DNA from: Alphaproteobacteria bacterium
Lineage (GTDB): Bacteria > Pseudomonadota > Alphaproteobacteria > UBA9219 > RFNS01
Direction of reading: 5' to 3'
NCBI GenBank assembly: GCA_037200005.1
Contig: JBBCGY010000001.1
Location: 1,755,103-1,819,102 of the forward strand
DNA: 64,000 nt
Below are positions 1 to 8,518 of this stretch, one piece after another (positions within the stretch are counted from its first letter, which is position 1; every line of letters starts with the position of its first letter). A program made the position numbers and the translations under genes. The notes beneath the pieces are model-generated. The model was given only the letters and a program-made list of their open reading frames with translations, was not told the DNA's origin and did not search any database.

Positions 1-281
1 GTGATGGTGCGTTCCTTATCGCCGATATGCTGCACGAAACGCGCGCCGTCGGCCGTCACGTCGATGATGTCGAATTCCGGATCGCGCGCGGCGGGCGTCA
101 AAACACGGCCATTGAGGCGCACTTGCCATTGATCCTGGCCGTAATAGACGAGGGAATCCAATGTCGTCATGCCTTGCCATGTATTTTGGGCGGCGCTTTC
201 CTGCGGCGTCAGGAACAAGGACGGCGGATTGCCGGCATGAGCCGGAATGGCCCATAAAAGCAGCAGCAATAGGACGATCAT
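1..281 (-). CDS. Secreted PilP/MshK-like protein (partial)
   Basis: Only the first 93 codons lie in the window; the rest runs off the left edge. The protein opens with a clear Sec signal peptide (MIVLLLLLLWAIPAHA), then a soluble stretch containing YYGQDQWQVRLNG. Its ATG overlaps the stop of the preceding PilO-like gene as ATGA, so it is translationally coupled. It is the last visible gene of a pilus or secretion operon and follows PilN- and PilO-like genes, which is where PilP, MshK or GspC-type periplasmic linkers sit. The family is inferred from position and architecture; no domain is recognisable in the part seen. Confidence 0.6.
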   Translation of the reverse strand, partial: MIVLLLLLLWAIPAHAGNPPSLFLTPQESAAQNTWQGMTTLDSLVYYGQDQWQVRLNGRVLTPAARDPEFDIIDVTADGARFVQHIGDKERTI

Positions 282-880
282 GGCTTGGCCCTCGCCATCA
301 GCCTGTCCTCGGCGAAAGCCAGCCATTTGAATTCCATTTCCGCCGCGATCAAAGACGGATTGGGCGCGTCATCCGGCAGATGGTCCGCGTCGCGCCGCAC
401 AGCGAATTTTTCGAGGCGGATATAACCCGGTGCCTGGCGGCTCGCCTTTTCGGCGAAGGCGAAGATTTGCCGGTCGGTGGCGGCGGTCGCCTTGACCGTG
501 AGCGCGCTCGAGGTCAGCGGCCATGATTCAGGCGCGGCGGGAAGCGCCTGCACGGACGCGGCGCTGCCAAGCTTAAGTTCGAAATCGTTCAATCCGGCCT
601 CGATTCCGATCTGGCGCAGCGCGGCGACGATCTGCGCACGCGGCGGCGGCGCGACCAGATTGCGCCAGGCGGCTTCGCCCATGTCGGCGCGCAGCTTCAG
701 CCCTTCCGCCCTGTCATTTTGCAAGGCCCGGTATTCGTCGCGCCAATGCGCGGTCTTCAACTGCTGCTGCTCCTGTTCCGCGCGCGCGGCAACCAGCATG
801 TCTTCGCCATAGGACGAACCCACGGCGAAAATGAGAGCCAGCGTCCCGGCGGCAATCCACGGCATGAGATATTTTTTCAT
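278..880 (-). CDS. PilO/MshJ/GspM-like inner-membrane assembly protein
   Basis: 200 residues. An N-terminal membrane anchor (about residues 5-24) is followed by a coiled-coil-prone segment rich in Glu, Gln and Arg (about 30-65) and a periplasmic domain of about 120 residues. This bitopic layout is that of PilO/GspM-type scaffold proteins, which pair with PilN/GspL in the inner-membrane platform of type IV pili and type II secretion systems. It overlaps the upstream PilN-like gene and the downstream secreted gene by ATGA, so three genes are coupled. The assignment rests on topology, size and neighbours, since sequence conservation in this family is low. Confidence 0.65.
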   Translation of the reverse strand: MKKYLMPWIAAGTLALIFAVGSSYGEDMLVAARAEQEQQQLKTAHWRDEYRALQNDRAEGLKLRADMGEAAWRNLVAPPPRAQIVAALRQIGIEAGLNDFELKLGSAASVQALPAAPESWPLTSSALTVKATAATDRQIFAFAEKASRQAPGYIRLEKFAVRRDADHLPDDAPNPSLIAAEMEFKWLAFAEDRLMARAKP

Positions 881-2316
881 GGCTCGCGTATCTCCAGCGT
901 CGCGGTGGAAGGAGCCGCGGCCTGCGCGCTCAGCATCGCCGGATCGGAGAAGGGATGCGCCGAGTCCAATGCATACGGCGCCTGGGTTTCCTTGATTTCG
1001 GCGGCGGGCATCGCCTTACGCGCGGCATCGGCGAAGTCGCGATAGAGCTGCAAAGCCTCCTTCTGCGCCGGATCTTTCTCCGTCGCCTCGAGCGCGAGGC
1101 GCATCGTCATGCCGGTCAGCGCACCGTGCCCCGGCTGCGCCTGCCATGTCAATTCGCGCAGGCGGATGGCGGGCGGAAGAATGTCGCCCAGCTTGCTCAA
1201 TAAAACCCACGGCGCGGGAGCCGAGGCGGCGTCGCGCAGCATCTGCGCATGGCGCATGCGGGTTCGGGCCATGACATCGCCGCCCATGCTTTGCTCGACA
1301 TGATCAATCGCGGCCTGGATTTCCGTTTGCTCGGTTTTCTGCGCTTCGGTCAGGCGGCGCGTCTCGTACAAATCATAGGCCGCGCTTCCCGCGGTCAGGA
1401 CGCAAGCCAGCAAAATCGTAGCCGCCACCGCCCAGCCGCCGCGCGCGATAATATTCTCCCGATTGGCCGCCGCCGCTTCGGGCGACCACAGCGGATGCAG
1501 GCGGCGGCGAAAATGTTTCTGCGCGGCGATCAGCAGCCCCACCCCGTCGGCGCAGCCATAAGGCAGCTTGAGCCACGCGGCGGCGTCTTGCGGCGACAGC
1601 AGCAGCGCGTCGGCGGGCAATCCCGGCGCGGCGTCGGCCAGCGCCGCTTTCGGGGCCACCGCCACGATCTCTTCTTCGGCATCGAAGCGCCAGCCATGGC
1701 GAGCAAGATAATTCCGGGCATCGCGCAAGGCTTGCTGAATAGCCTCGCCCGGCTGCTCGCCGTCATCGTCCATGGCGATCATGCGCGTCAAGACCGGCTG
1801 GCCGTCATGCAGCGTGACCTGCCGCGCACCGCCCGGCATGGCGATAAAGATATGCATCCAGGCGGCAATGTCTTTCCCGGCCAGATCGCGCGCCATGCAG
1901 GCGATGATGTCGCCGCTCAGGATCGTGCCGCGCCGCGGGTTAGGTAGCGCCGCGAGCCAGCGCAGCCACGCATAAGAGGGCGAGGTTTCGGGAAGATAGG
2001 CGAAATAAGCCGTTTCGCCCTCGGCATCGCGCTTCACGGCGATGCAGGCGGCAAGCGCGCCGGAGAAATGCTGCTCCATCCGCCGCTGCATAAGCTGCGC
2101 CCGGTCGAAACGGCCCAGGCGCGGCAGGCGGTCGGGACGGATTTCCTGCGCGTCATCGTCGGCGATCAGGATCACGCCGAGACGCGGCGAGGCCAGCAAT
2201 ACCGCGGCCAAATCCTTCGCGCCGTCGGGATGCACGGCCGCGAGCGGCGACGGCATCCATCGCGGATGCCACAATGCCGCGCCCCGGCTGCCGACGGTGA
2301 GAACGAAATCACTCAA
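877..2316 (-). CDS. MshI/PilM-PilN-like platform protein
   Basis: About 479 residues. The reading frame extends further upstream, but that part overlaps gspF. The likely start is a TTG at 2316 overlapping the gspF stop (TTGA), with a GGGG stretch about 8 bases before it. The N-terminal 280 residues form a cytoplasmic domain with an actin-like flavour, as in PilM/GspL. A single membrane span (WAVAATILLACVLTAG) comes near residue 300, then a coiled-coil and a periplasmic PilN-like tail with PWVLLSKLGDILPPAIRL. MshI-type proteins combine these modules and connect the ATPase to the periplasmic linkers. The family call is moderately secure; the exact start is inferred. Confidence 0.65.
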   Translation of the reverse strand: MSDFVLTVGSRGAALWHPRWMPSPLAAVHPDGAKDLAAVLLASPRLGVILIADDDAQEIRPDRLPRLGRFDRAQLMQRRMEQHFSGALAACIAVKRDAEGETAYFAYLPETSPSYAWLRWLAALPNPRRGTILSGDIIACMARDLAGKDIAAWMHIFIAMPGGARQVTLHDGQPVLTRMIAMDDDGEQPGEAIQQALRDARNYLARHGWRFDAEEEIVAVAPKAALADAAPGLPADALLLSPQDAAAWLKLPYGCADGVGLLIAAQKHFRRRLHPLWSPEAAAANRENIIARGGWAVAATILLACVLTAGSAAYDLYETRRLTEAQKTEQTEIQAAIDHVEQSMGGDVMARTRMRHAQMLRDAASAPAPWVLLSKLGDILPPAIRLRELTWQAQPGHGALTGMTMRLALEATEKDPAQKEALQLYRDFADAARKAMPAAEIKETQAPYALDSAHPFSDPAMLSAQAAAPSTATLEIREP

Positions 2317-3527
2317 TGCGCATACCCCAGATTTTTCAGCGAGCCATAGAGCGGCGTCAGCACCGCCAGCACGATCCATATCAGCAACAGGCCCACAGTC
2401 ATCGTCAGCGCCGGCTCGATGCTCGCGACCAGTTGCTTGCCGCGCGTCATGGCTTCGGCGTCGTAATCCTTGCTGGTCTGCAGCAATTGCCCCGCGAGAT
2501 CGTCGCCCTGTAGGCCGATTTGCGCCCGCCGCGCGATCATGCCGGAAAAATCAGGCTGGGTCCGCATCGCGTCGGCGAGACTCTTGCCGTCCGCGAGCTG
2601 CCCGATCATCGCGTCGGCCTGCCGCGCCAGCGCGCGGTTGGTCAGAGCCGAACGCGCGCCCTGCAGCGAAGGCAGCAGCGGCACGCCGCCCGCGATCATC
2701 AGGGCAAGGTGATGCAGGAAATGCGCCTTCTCGACGGCGGCGGCGATCTTGCCGATCAGCGGCAGGCGCAGCAGCATCCCGTCCGTGCGTAGCGCGAATC
2801 CCGCCGAGCGCAGCCGCAGCCGCGTGACGAACAGAAATCCTCCGGCGGCAACCAGAGGCACGGCCCACAGCAGCGTGACGAATTGCTCGGACAGCCAGAT
2901 CAAGCTTCGGGTAGACCAGGAAAGCGCGGTATTCTGCGCGGCCAGAAACTGCGTCAGTTGCGGCACGACCATCAGCATCATGAAGGCGATGGCCGCGCCG
3001 GTCAGCGCCAGAAGAAAAAGCGGATAGCGCAATGTGCGGCGCAACGTCGCGCCAAGCTCGGCCTGCCAGGCGACGTGATCGCGCGCATGGGCGAAAGCGG
3101 CGGCAAGATCGCCTCCCGCCAGGCCCGCTTGCAGCAGCGCCGTGACCGTCGGCGAGAACGCGTCGCGATGGCGCGCGCACGCGGCGGCGAAATCCGCGCC
3201 GTCGCGCACCTGCCGCGTCACCTCGCGCACCGCGTCGCGCAGCGCGCTATCCGGCATCGCGACGACGGTGTCTTCAAGGCAGGTGACCAGCGGCACGCCC
3301 GCCTTGGCCAGCGCCGCCAGCTGCGTGAACAGCAGCACCCGCTGCTTGCTTCCCTGCTCGCCGCGCCAATGGCGGAACCAGTGAATCCGCTGCCGCGCCC
3401 GGAAAACGATCAGCTCATAGCCCATGCCGGCCAGCCGCTCGGCCAGATGATTCTCATTGGCGGCGTCCATCCGGCCCTTCATGACCTGACCGAGCGTATT
3501 GACGGCGCGAAAACGGTATTGGGGCAT
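2313..3527 (-). CDS. gspF: GspF/PilC/MshG-type inner-membrane platform protein
   Basis: 404 residues from the ATG at 3527 (MPQYRFRAVNTLGQ); the frame is open further upstream, but MPxYRFRAV is the usual family start. Two repeated T2SSF domains are visible, about residues 65-185 and 265-385, each ending in hydrophobic spans (LFLLALTGAAIAFMMLMVV; MTVGLLLIWIVLAVL). GspF/PilC is the polytopic core that the GspE-type ATPase turns to add pilin subunits. It leads the downstream PilN/PilO/PilP-like genes, but is separated from the gspE-type gene by an alcohol dehydrogenase, an SDR and two small genes. Confidence 0.9.
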   Translation of the reverse strand: MPQYRFRAVNTLGQVMKGRMDAANENHLAERLAGMGYELIVFRARQRIHWFRHWRGEQGSKQRVLLFTQLAALAKAGVPLVTCLEDTVVAMPDSALRDAVREVTRQVRDGADFAAACARHRDAFSPTVTALLQAGLAGGDLAAAFAHARDHVAWQAELGATLRRTLRYPLFLLALTGAAIAFMMLMVVPQLTQFLAAQNTALSWSTRSLIWLSEQFVTLLWAVPLVAAGGFLFVTRLRLRSAGFALRTDGMLLRLPLIGKIAAAVEKAHFLHHLALMIAGGVPLLPSLQGARSALTNRALARQADAMIGQLADGKSLADAMRTQPDFSGMIARRAQIGLQGDDLAGQLLQTSKDYDAEAMTRGKQLVASIEPALTMTVGLLLIWIVLAVLTPLYGSLKNLGYAH

Positions 3528-3686
3528 TTTTGGTGGCCGGGGAGTTAGAAAACCTGTCTCTCGAAAGGTCGCGTTGGCCTTTAGCCGCGAGGCTTGGACA
3601 TACGCCAGCGCCTCCCCGACCAAAGTCGAGGAGTGCGAAAAGCGCGGCTCGCACAAAGCCGCGAGAGACAGAGGTTTCTACGCCCC

Positions 3687-3709
3687 GAAGCCAAGAAAAA
3701 TTTGGCTTC
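3687..3709. terminator. Hairpin between SDR gene and gspF
   Basis: An 8-bp perfect stem (GAAGCCAA / TTGGCTTC) with a 7-base AT loop lies in the 254-bp gap 3528-3781, 70 bases downstream of the SDR stop on the minus strand. No clear T-run follows. A second, wider inverted repeat (3549-3563 with 3662-3677, AAACCT..GTCTCTCG against CGAGAGACAGAGGTTT) is in the same gap. The pair could terminate the SDR transcript or structure the gspF leader. I see no gene in this gap. Confidence 0.4.
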
Positions 3710-3781
3710 AGGCACAGGTTAGGCATTCCCGGAATAGGAGTCAAATAAACGGCGAAAGGGCGGAATCCGTCCTTTCTCGGC

Positions 3782-4591
3782 CTAGGCTTTGCCTTTTTTC
3801 CTGGCGCTGCCCGGCTCGGTGGAGGCGCGATGCATTTCCGCCGTGATATCGGCGGGAAGCACCGAACCCATCGCGGCGCGCATTTTATTTTGCCAGCCGC
3901 TGATGACCTCGCCCTCGCCATTCATCATGGCGTCGAATCCCTTTTGAGCCACGGAATCCGCGTCTTCCTTTTCGCTCTGCCCGACTTTCGTATCCATCAA
4001 GCCGGCGCGTTCGAAAAATTCTGTTTCGGTCGCGCCCGGCATCAGGCAGGTAACGGTCACGCCGCTATTCTTCAATTCATGGCGCAGCGCGAAGGAGAAG
4101 GAGTCGAGGAACGCTTTGGTGGCGTTATAAACCGCATGAAAAGTTCCCGGCACGAATCCGGCGATGGAGCCGGTGATAAGGATGCGGCCATGGCCCAGAT
4201 CGCGCATGTCCTGGCCGACTCTATGGATCAGATAGAGCGTGCCGGTGATGTTGGTGTCGATCACATGCCGCCAGGCATCCACCTCCTGATCCAGAAAGCC
4301 CTTGCCGAGACCGCGACCGGCATTCGCCATCAGAACTTCGACCGGACGGCCATTCAACGCCTCGTAAAGCTCGTCGACTCCTTCCATCGTGGCGAGATCA
4401 GCCTGTACCGTCTCCACGCTGGCGCCGAGAGCTTCGAGGGCCTCCGCCGCTTCCTCGATTTCGGGCTCGTCCGCCGCGATGATAAGATCGAAGCCGTTCC
4501 GGGCGCTGCATTTCGCAAGCTCGAAACCGATGCCGGTCGACGCGCCGGTTACCACGGCAAGAGGCCGTAACGTCTGGGATGTGAGGGCCAT
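3782..4591 (-). CDS. Short-chain dehydrogenase/reductase
   Basis: 269 residues from the ATG at 4591, which is preceded by a good GGAG (ATAAAGGAGAACGCC). It has the classical Rossmann glycine motif VVTGASTGIGFELAK, the NAGRG motif and the catalytic YNATK (YxxxK), with the active-site Ser in ITGSIAG. The substrate cannot be read from the sequence. It starts 17 bases after the zinc alcohol dehydrogenase, so the two oxidoreductases form one transcription unit. They may act on related alcohol, aldehyde or ketone substrates, or serve in stress detoxification. Neither is known to belong to a pilus system, although both sit inside the pilus locus here. Confidence 0.88.
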   Translation of the reverse strand: MALTSQTLRPLAVVTGASTGIGFELAKCSARNGFDLIIAADEPEIEEAAEALEALGASVETVQADLATMEGVDELYEALNGRPVEVLMANAGRGLGKGFLDQEVDAWRHVIDTNITGTLYLIHRVGQDMRDLGHGRILITGSIAGFVPGTFHAVYNATKAFLDSFSFALRHELKNSGVTVTCLMPGATETEFFERAGLMDTKVGQSEKEDADSVAQKGFDAMMNGEGEVISGWQNKMRAAMGSVLPADITAEMHRASTEPGSARKKGKA

Positions 4592-4608
4592 GGCGTTCTC
4601 CTTTATGG

Positions 4609-5778
4609 TCAGGGTTTCATGACGACTTTGATGCAGCCGTCTTTCTTGTCGCGGAAGGTTTTGTAAAATTCCGGACCTTCTTCCAGCGTCGTGCGGTGCG
4701 TGATGACGAAGGACGGGTCGATATCCCCTCTCACGATCCGCTCCATCAGCAGCGGGAGATAATGCTGCACGGGGGTCTGCGCCATCCGGAAAGTGAGGCC
4801 GCGATTGATGGCGGAACCCATGGGGATATTGTCCAGCAATCCGCCATAGACGCCGACGATGGAAACCGTGCCGAAATTCCGGCAGCATTGGATCGCCTGC
4901 CGCAGCACATGCGGGCGGTCAGTGCCCATGAAGGTCGCGACCTTGAGCCGATCGACCGCCGAATCCAGGCTAGCCATGGCGTCCGCCTCGGTTCCGACGG
5001 CGTCGATGCAGGCGTCCGCGCCGCGCCCGCCCGTCAATTCCTGGATGCGCTCATACACATCCTCCTGCATGAAATCGATGGTGACGGCCCCGGCGTCTTG
5101 CGCCAGCGCCAGCCGCTCGGGAACGGTGTCGATCGCGATGACGCGCGACGCGCCCAGCAGAAAGGCGCTGCGGATGGCGAACTGCCCGACCGGCCCGCAG
5201 CCCCAGACGGCGATCGTGTCATCCGGCTGGATGCCGCAGAAATCGGCGGCCATATAGCCTGTCGGAAAAATATCGGACAGGAACAGCACCTGCTCGTCGC
5301 TCAAGCCTTCCGGAACCTTGATCGGCCCGACATCGGCATAGGGAACGCGCAGATATTCGGCCTGGCCGCCGGCATAGCCGCCCAGCATGTGCGAATAGCC
5401 GAACAAGCCCGCCGGAGAATGGCCCCATAATTTTTCCGCTTTCTTGGCGTTGGGATTCGACCGCTCGCAGCCGGAAAAGAATCCGCGCTTGCAGAAAAAG
5501 CATTCGCCGCAGGAGATCGTAAAAGGCACGACGACCCGGTCGCCGACCTTCAGCTTCTTATTCTCGCTTCCGACCTCGACCACCTCGCCCATGGTTTCAT
5601 GGCCGAGAACGTCGCCATGCTCCATGGTCGGAATCAGCCCGTTGAAGATATGAAGGTCGGAGCCGCAGATGGCACAGGCCGTGACCTTGATGATCGCGTC
5701 GCGCGGATGCTCGATCTTGGGATCGGGCACGGTTTCGCAGCGCATGTCATGCTTGCCGTGCCAGCATAGGGCTTTCAT
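4609..5778 (-). CDS. Zinc-dependent alcohol dehydrogenase, formaldehyde-dehydrogenase-like
   Basis: 389 residues. The medium-chain dehydrogenase signature [12 protein letters not shown] is present. Catalytic zinc ligands are expected at CAICGSDLH and GHE, structural zinc cysteines at [15 protein letters not shown], and the NAD Rossmann motif is VWGCGPVGQ. The long form, with [23 protein letters not shown], resembles the glutathione-independent formaldehyde dehydrogenase-like group. It is the first gene of a two-gene unit with the downstream SDR. The 212-bp upstream gap (5779-5990) should hold the promoter. The substrate is unknown; aldehyde or alcohol detoxification is a family-based guess. 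Confidence 0.88.
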   Translation of the reverse strand: MKALCWHGKHDMRCETVPDPKIEHPRDAIIKVTACAICGSDLHIFNGLIPTMEHGDVLGHETMGEVVEVGSENKKLKVGDRVVVPFTISCGECFFCKRGFFSGCERSNPNAKKAEKLWGHSPAGLFGYSHMLGGYAGGQAEYLRVPYADVGPIKVPEGLSDEQVLFLSDIFPTGYMAADFCGIQPDDTIAVWGCGPVGQFAIRSAFLLGASRVIAIDTVPERLALAQDAGAVTIDFMQEDVYERIQELTGGRGADACIDAVGTEADAMASLDSAVDRLKVATFMGTDRPHVLRQAIQCCRNFGTVSIVGVYGGLLDNIPMGSAINRGLTFRMAQTPVQHYLPLLMERIVRGDIDPSFVITHRTTLEEGPEFYKTFRDKKDGCIKVVMKP

Positions 5779-5990
5779 CGAACGACTTTCCGAATCTGCA
5801 AGAGGGCTAAATCTGTAAAAGACTGTGGGCCGACTATAGAAACGGAGGCCATAAAGCCGCCATGCTTGAGGGATGCGAAAGGAATCTGATTAAGGTTCGG
5901 CTCGCGCGGCGGCCGGCGGAATTTTTATGGCCGGGGGGGCCGGTTGATGATGGCGAAGCTTCGCAACCTCGGATCGGTTCGGCACAGGCG

Positions 5991-6347
5991 TCACGAAAAG
6001 TAAAACGGCCAGAGCAGGCCGAAGCCGCCCGATGCCGCATTCGCGGCCAGCGACCATAAAAAGCATGTGGACAGCCTTATTTTATCCCCGCGCAGCAGCA
6101 GGAAATACAGCAAGCTTTCGGCAACGACAACCGCGACTTCGCCGACGACGAAGAACCGCCACCATAAATAATCCTGGCGGGCGAGGATGGCTTTCATCGA
6201 GACGGAGAATATAGGCTGCGTAACGAGGTTGGCGATTACGGAGAGGGCGGCCAGCTTCGAGCGTTTTATCCGTGCGGGCACGGCAAACGCCAATACGGAT
6301 GCTTCGATGATGATGGTCAGGAAAAGCTCGGCAAGCGATCCCTGCAC
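5991..6347 (-). CDS. Small polytopic membrane protein, unknown function
   Basis: 118 residues from a GTG at 6347, one base after the stop of the preceding secreted gene (the two genes abut). Three to four hydrophobic spans are visible: ELFLTIIIEASVLAFAV, LAALSVIANLVTQPIFSV, WWRFFVVGEVAVVVAESLL and CFLWSLAANAASGGFGLLW. I do not recognise a named family. The tight link to a secreted protein suggests that the two work together at the envelope. An alternative ATG two bases upstream reads a different, non-hydrophobic frame and is unlikely. Confidence 0.6.
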   Translation of the reverse strand: MQGSLAELFLTIIIEASVLAFAVPARIKRSKLAALSVIANLVTQPIFSVSMKAILARQDYLWWRFFVVGEVAVVVAESLLYFLLLRGDKIRLSTCFLWSLAANAASGGFGLLWPFYFS

Positions 6348-6348
6348 A

Positions 6349-6738
6349 TCACTGCTCCACGATAGCGATGCCATCCTGGCGGTATATCGCCTTGAAATGA
6401 GCGTCGAACGCCTTTTTCTCGAAGACATCGCTGGTCATTTCGCGTCCGTCCTTCAGCTTTAACTTCAATTGAAGATAGCGAGCAAACCCGTAAGCCATGC
6501 CGGAACAGACTGCGGCGGCGCAGGAAAATCTCTGCGGTCCGACGGCCGCCAGCGGCTGGGCATCGCCGCAATCCGCCTGCTTGCATAGCAACAGCACGCC
6601 CTCTTCGGCCTGACCGGAAATCTCGGAGGGAAGGTCGATGCGGATCGTCGGCTTGGGGCCGATATCGGCATGCGCCGGGCGGAGGCCAAAGACCGCCCAT
6701 GCGGCAACCAGCGCGGTCGCGATGATGGAATTTTTCAT
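6349..6738 (-). CDS. Secreted small protein with DIGPKP motif, unknown function
   Basis: 129 residues from the ATG at 6738 with a good GGAAG Shine-Dalgarno. The signal peptide ends near RPAHA; the mature protein begins DIGPKPTIRIDLP. It contains four cysteines (LLLCKQADCGD; FSCAAAVCSG), likely two disulfides, and ends in a basic region. Secreted proteins with a GPKP-type start next to a small polytopic membrane protein form a recurring pair in bacteria, but I know no function for them. It sits between gspE (23 bases upstream) and the membrane partner and may be cotranscribed with the pilus genes. Confidence 0.7.
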   Translation of the reverse strand: MKNSIIATALVAAWAVFGLRPAHADIGPKPTIRIDLPSEISGQAEEGVLLLCKQADCGDAQPLAAVGPQRFSCAAAVCSGMAYGFARYLQLKLKLKDGREMTSDVFEKKAFDAHFKAIYRQDGIAIVEQ

Positions 6739-6760
6739 GAACTTCCTTCCGTTGTCCGTA

Positions 6761-8518
6761 CTATCCCGGTGCCGACACGGCGGCGGCGAGGTCTTCGTAA
6801 GCCACGCGGCCCGCCTCGACCTTCGCGGCGCCATGCTCCCATATACCGGAAAAACCCTGCCGCGCAAGCAGCTCGTCGCGGCGCGACGGTGCGAGATCGA
6901 CGGCGAAAAGCTCCTCGGCTCCGGCGGGAAACTCCAGCGCCTCGGCGACCAGGGTTCTGCCGCGCCGTCCGGTATTGAAGCATGCCGGGCAGTCACGCGC
7001 GACGCCGCCGCCCTGCGGCTTGCAGTGCGAGCATAATGTCCGTACCAGCCGCTGCGCCACCGCGCCGCGCACATGTCCCGGCAGCAGATGGCGCGGCACG
7101 CCGAGATCGACCAAGCGCGGAATGACGCCGAGCGCGTTGTTGGTATGCAGCGTGGACAGCACCAGATGCCCGGTCATCGCCGCGCGCATCGCCTGCTGCG
7201 CGGTGGCGGGATCGCGAATCTCGCCGATCAGGATGACATCGGGATCGTGGCGCAGCATGGTGCGTACGCCCTCGGCGAAGCCAAGTCCATATTGCTCTCT
7301 CACCTGAGTCTGGCTGACGCCGTCGAACCGGTATTCGACCGGGTCTTCCAGCGTCATGATGTTGCGCGCGCTGCGGTCGAGCTCGCGCAGCAGCGCGTTC
7401 AAGGTCGTGCTCTTGCCGCTGCCGGTCGGGCCCGTGACCAGAACCAGGCCTTCCGGACGCTGCATCCAGCGCCGCAGCATGGCGATGTGACGGTCGCCGA
7501 ATCCCAGCGAAGCGAGCGGCAGCGCGGCGAAACGCGGATCGAGTAGGCGCAGCGCCGCCGACTCGCCATGCACCGTCGGCATGAAATTGGCGCGGAAATC
7601 GATGCTCGCGCCGCCGCAATTTTCGCTGAAGCGCCCGTCCTGCGGCATGCGCGTCTCGGCGATATTCACGCCGGAGAGAATTTTCAGGCGCTGCAGCAGC
7701 GGCGGCCAGAAATCCCGGTGCAGCGCCTTCACCTGATGCAAAACGCCGTCGATGCGCAGGCGCACCGCGAGCGCGCTGGGCTGCGGCTCGAGATGGATGT
7801 CGGACGCGCCAAGCTCGGCGGCTTCGGCCAGCAGGCGGGAGAGCCAGGCGGCGACTTCGCCGCTTTCCGGCGCTTGCCGCAGCGTCGGGCGCGCGGCGAC
7901 GCCATAACAGCGGTCGATGGCGGCGCGCAAAGCTTCGGCGGGGGCGAGCGCCAGCCGCAGCCGGACGCCGGCCCCGAGACAGGCGCGCAGCTGATCCTGC
8001 GCCACGATGTCATAGGGATCGGCGCAGGCGACGGCCACGACGCCATGCTCATGGCGCAGCGGCAGCATTTGCAGCCGCGCGGCGAGCTGGTGGGGAACCG
8101 CGCCGATCAAGGACGGCTCGGGTGCGAGCGCCTGAACATCGCATACCGCAAGCCCCGCGCGCGCCGCCAGCATCCGGCACAAGACTCCGTCATCGAGATA
8201 ACCGAGGCGGCGTATGACCTGTCCCAGCAATCCGCCGGATTGTTTCTGCTCATGCAGCGCGATGCGGAGCTGATCGGGCGTAATCAGCCCCTCCGCCAGC
8301 AGCATCTCGCCGAACGGCGGCGGCGCGTCATCTTCCAGATGCGCGGCCTCGCGGGAAGATTCCATGCGCGCGGTTTCGCGAGAGGGTTCCATGCGCGCGG
8401 TTTCGCGAGAGGGTTCCATGCGCGCGGTTTCGCGCGGCGAGCGCAGCTCAATGATTTGTGCCGATGGGTGGGCCGACAATGCTGCGTTTTTCATCGCCGT
8501 CACCATGTCGTCCCGCAT
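6761..8518 (-). CDS. gspE: GspE/PilB/MshE-type assembly ATPase
   Basis: About 585 residues. An N-terminal repeat-bearing tail is followed by the T2SSE N domain (GEMLLAEGLITPDQLRIAL, about 70-190), then the ATPase core: Walker A GPTGSGKST, Asp box, Walker B with DVILIGEIRD, and a His box STLHTNNA. A CxxC pair of the zinc subdomain (CSHC, CPAC) is present. It powers pilin assembly with GspF. The start is uncertain: ATGs at 8518 and 8506 and a later one before the repeats are all possible, and the first overlaps the upstream pilin gene. The N-terminus carries a tandem SRETARMEP repeat (separate entry). Confidence 0.92.
   Translation of the reverse strand: MRDDMVTAMKNAALSAHPSAQIIELRSPRETARMEPSRETARMEPSRETARMESSREAAHLEDDAPPPFGEMLLAEGLITPDQLRIALHEQKQSGGLLGQVIRRLGYLDDGVLCRMLAARAGLAVCDVQALAPEPSLIGAVPHQLAARLQMLPLRHEHGVVAVACADPYDIVAQDQLRACLGAGVRLRLALAPAEALRAAIDRCYGVAARPTLRQAPESGEVAAWLSRLLAEAAELGASDIHLEPQPSALAVRLRIDGVLHQVKALHRDFWPPLLQRLKILSGVNIAETRMPQDGRFSENCGGASIDFRANFMPTVHGESAALRLLDPRFAALPLASLGFGDRHIAMLRRWMQRPEGLVLVTGPTGSGKSTTLNALLRELDRSARNIMTLEDPVEYRFDGVSQTQVREQYGLGFAEGVRTMLRHDPDVILIGEIRDPATAQQAMRAAMTGHLVLSTLHTNNALGVIPRLVDLGVPRHLLPGHVRGAVAQRLVRTLCSHCKPQGGGVARDCPACFNTGRRGRTLVAEALEFPAGAEELFAVDLAPSRRDELLARQGFSGIWEHGAAKVEAGRVAYEDLAAAVSAPG
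8360..8434 (-). repeat. 27-bp in-frame tandem repeat in gspE
   Basis: Two perfect copies of a 27-bp unit (8360-8386, 8387-8413) and a third that matches for its first 21 bases (8414-8434). Each unit encodes nine residues (SRETARMEP type), so copy-number change keeps the frame. It lies in the flexible N-terminal tail ahead of the conserved T2SSE domain. Confidence 0.9.
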
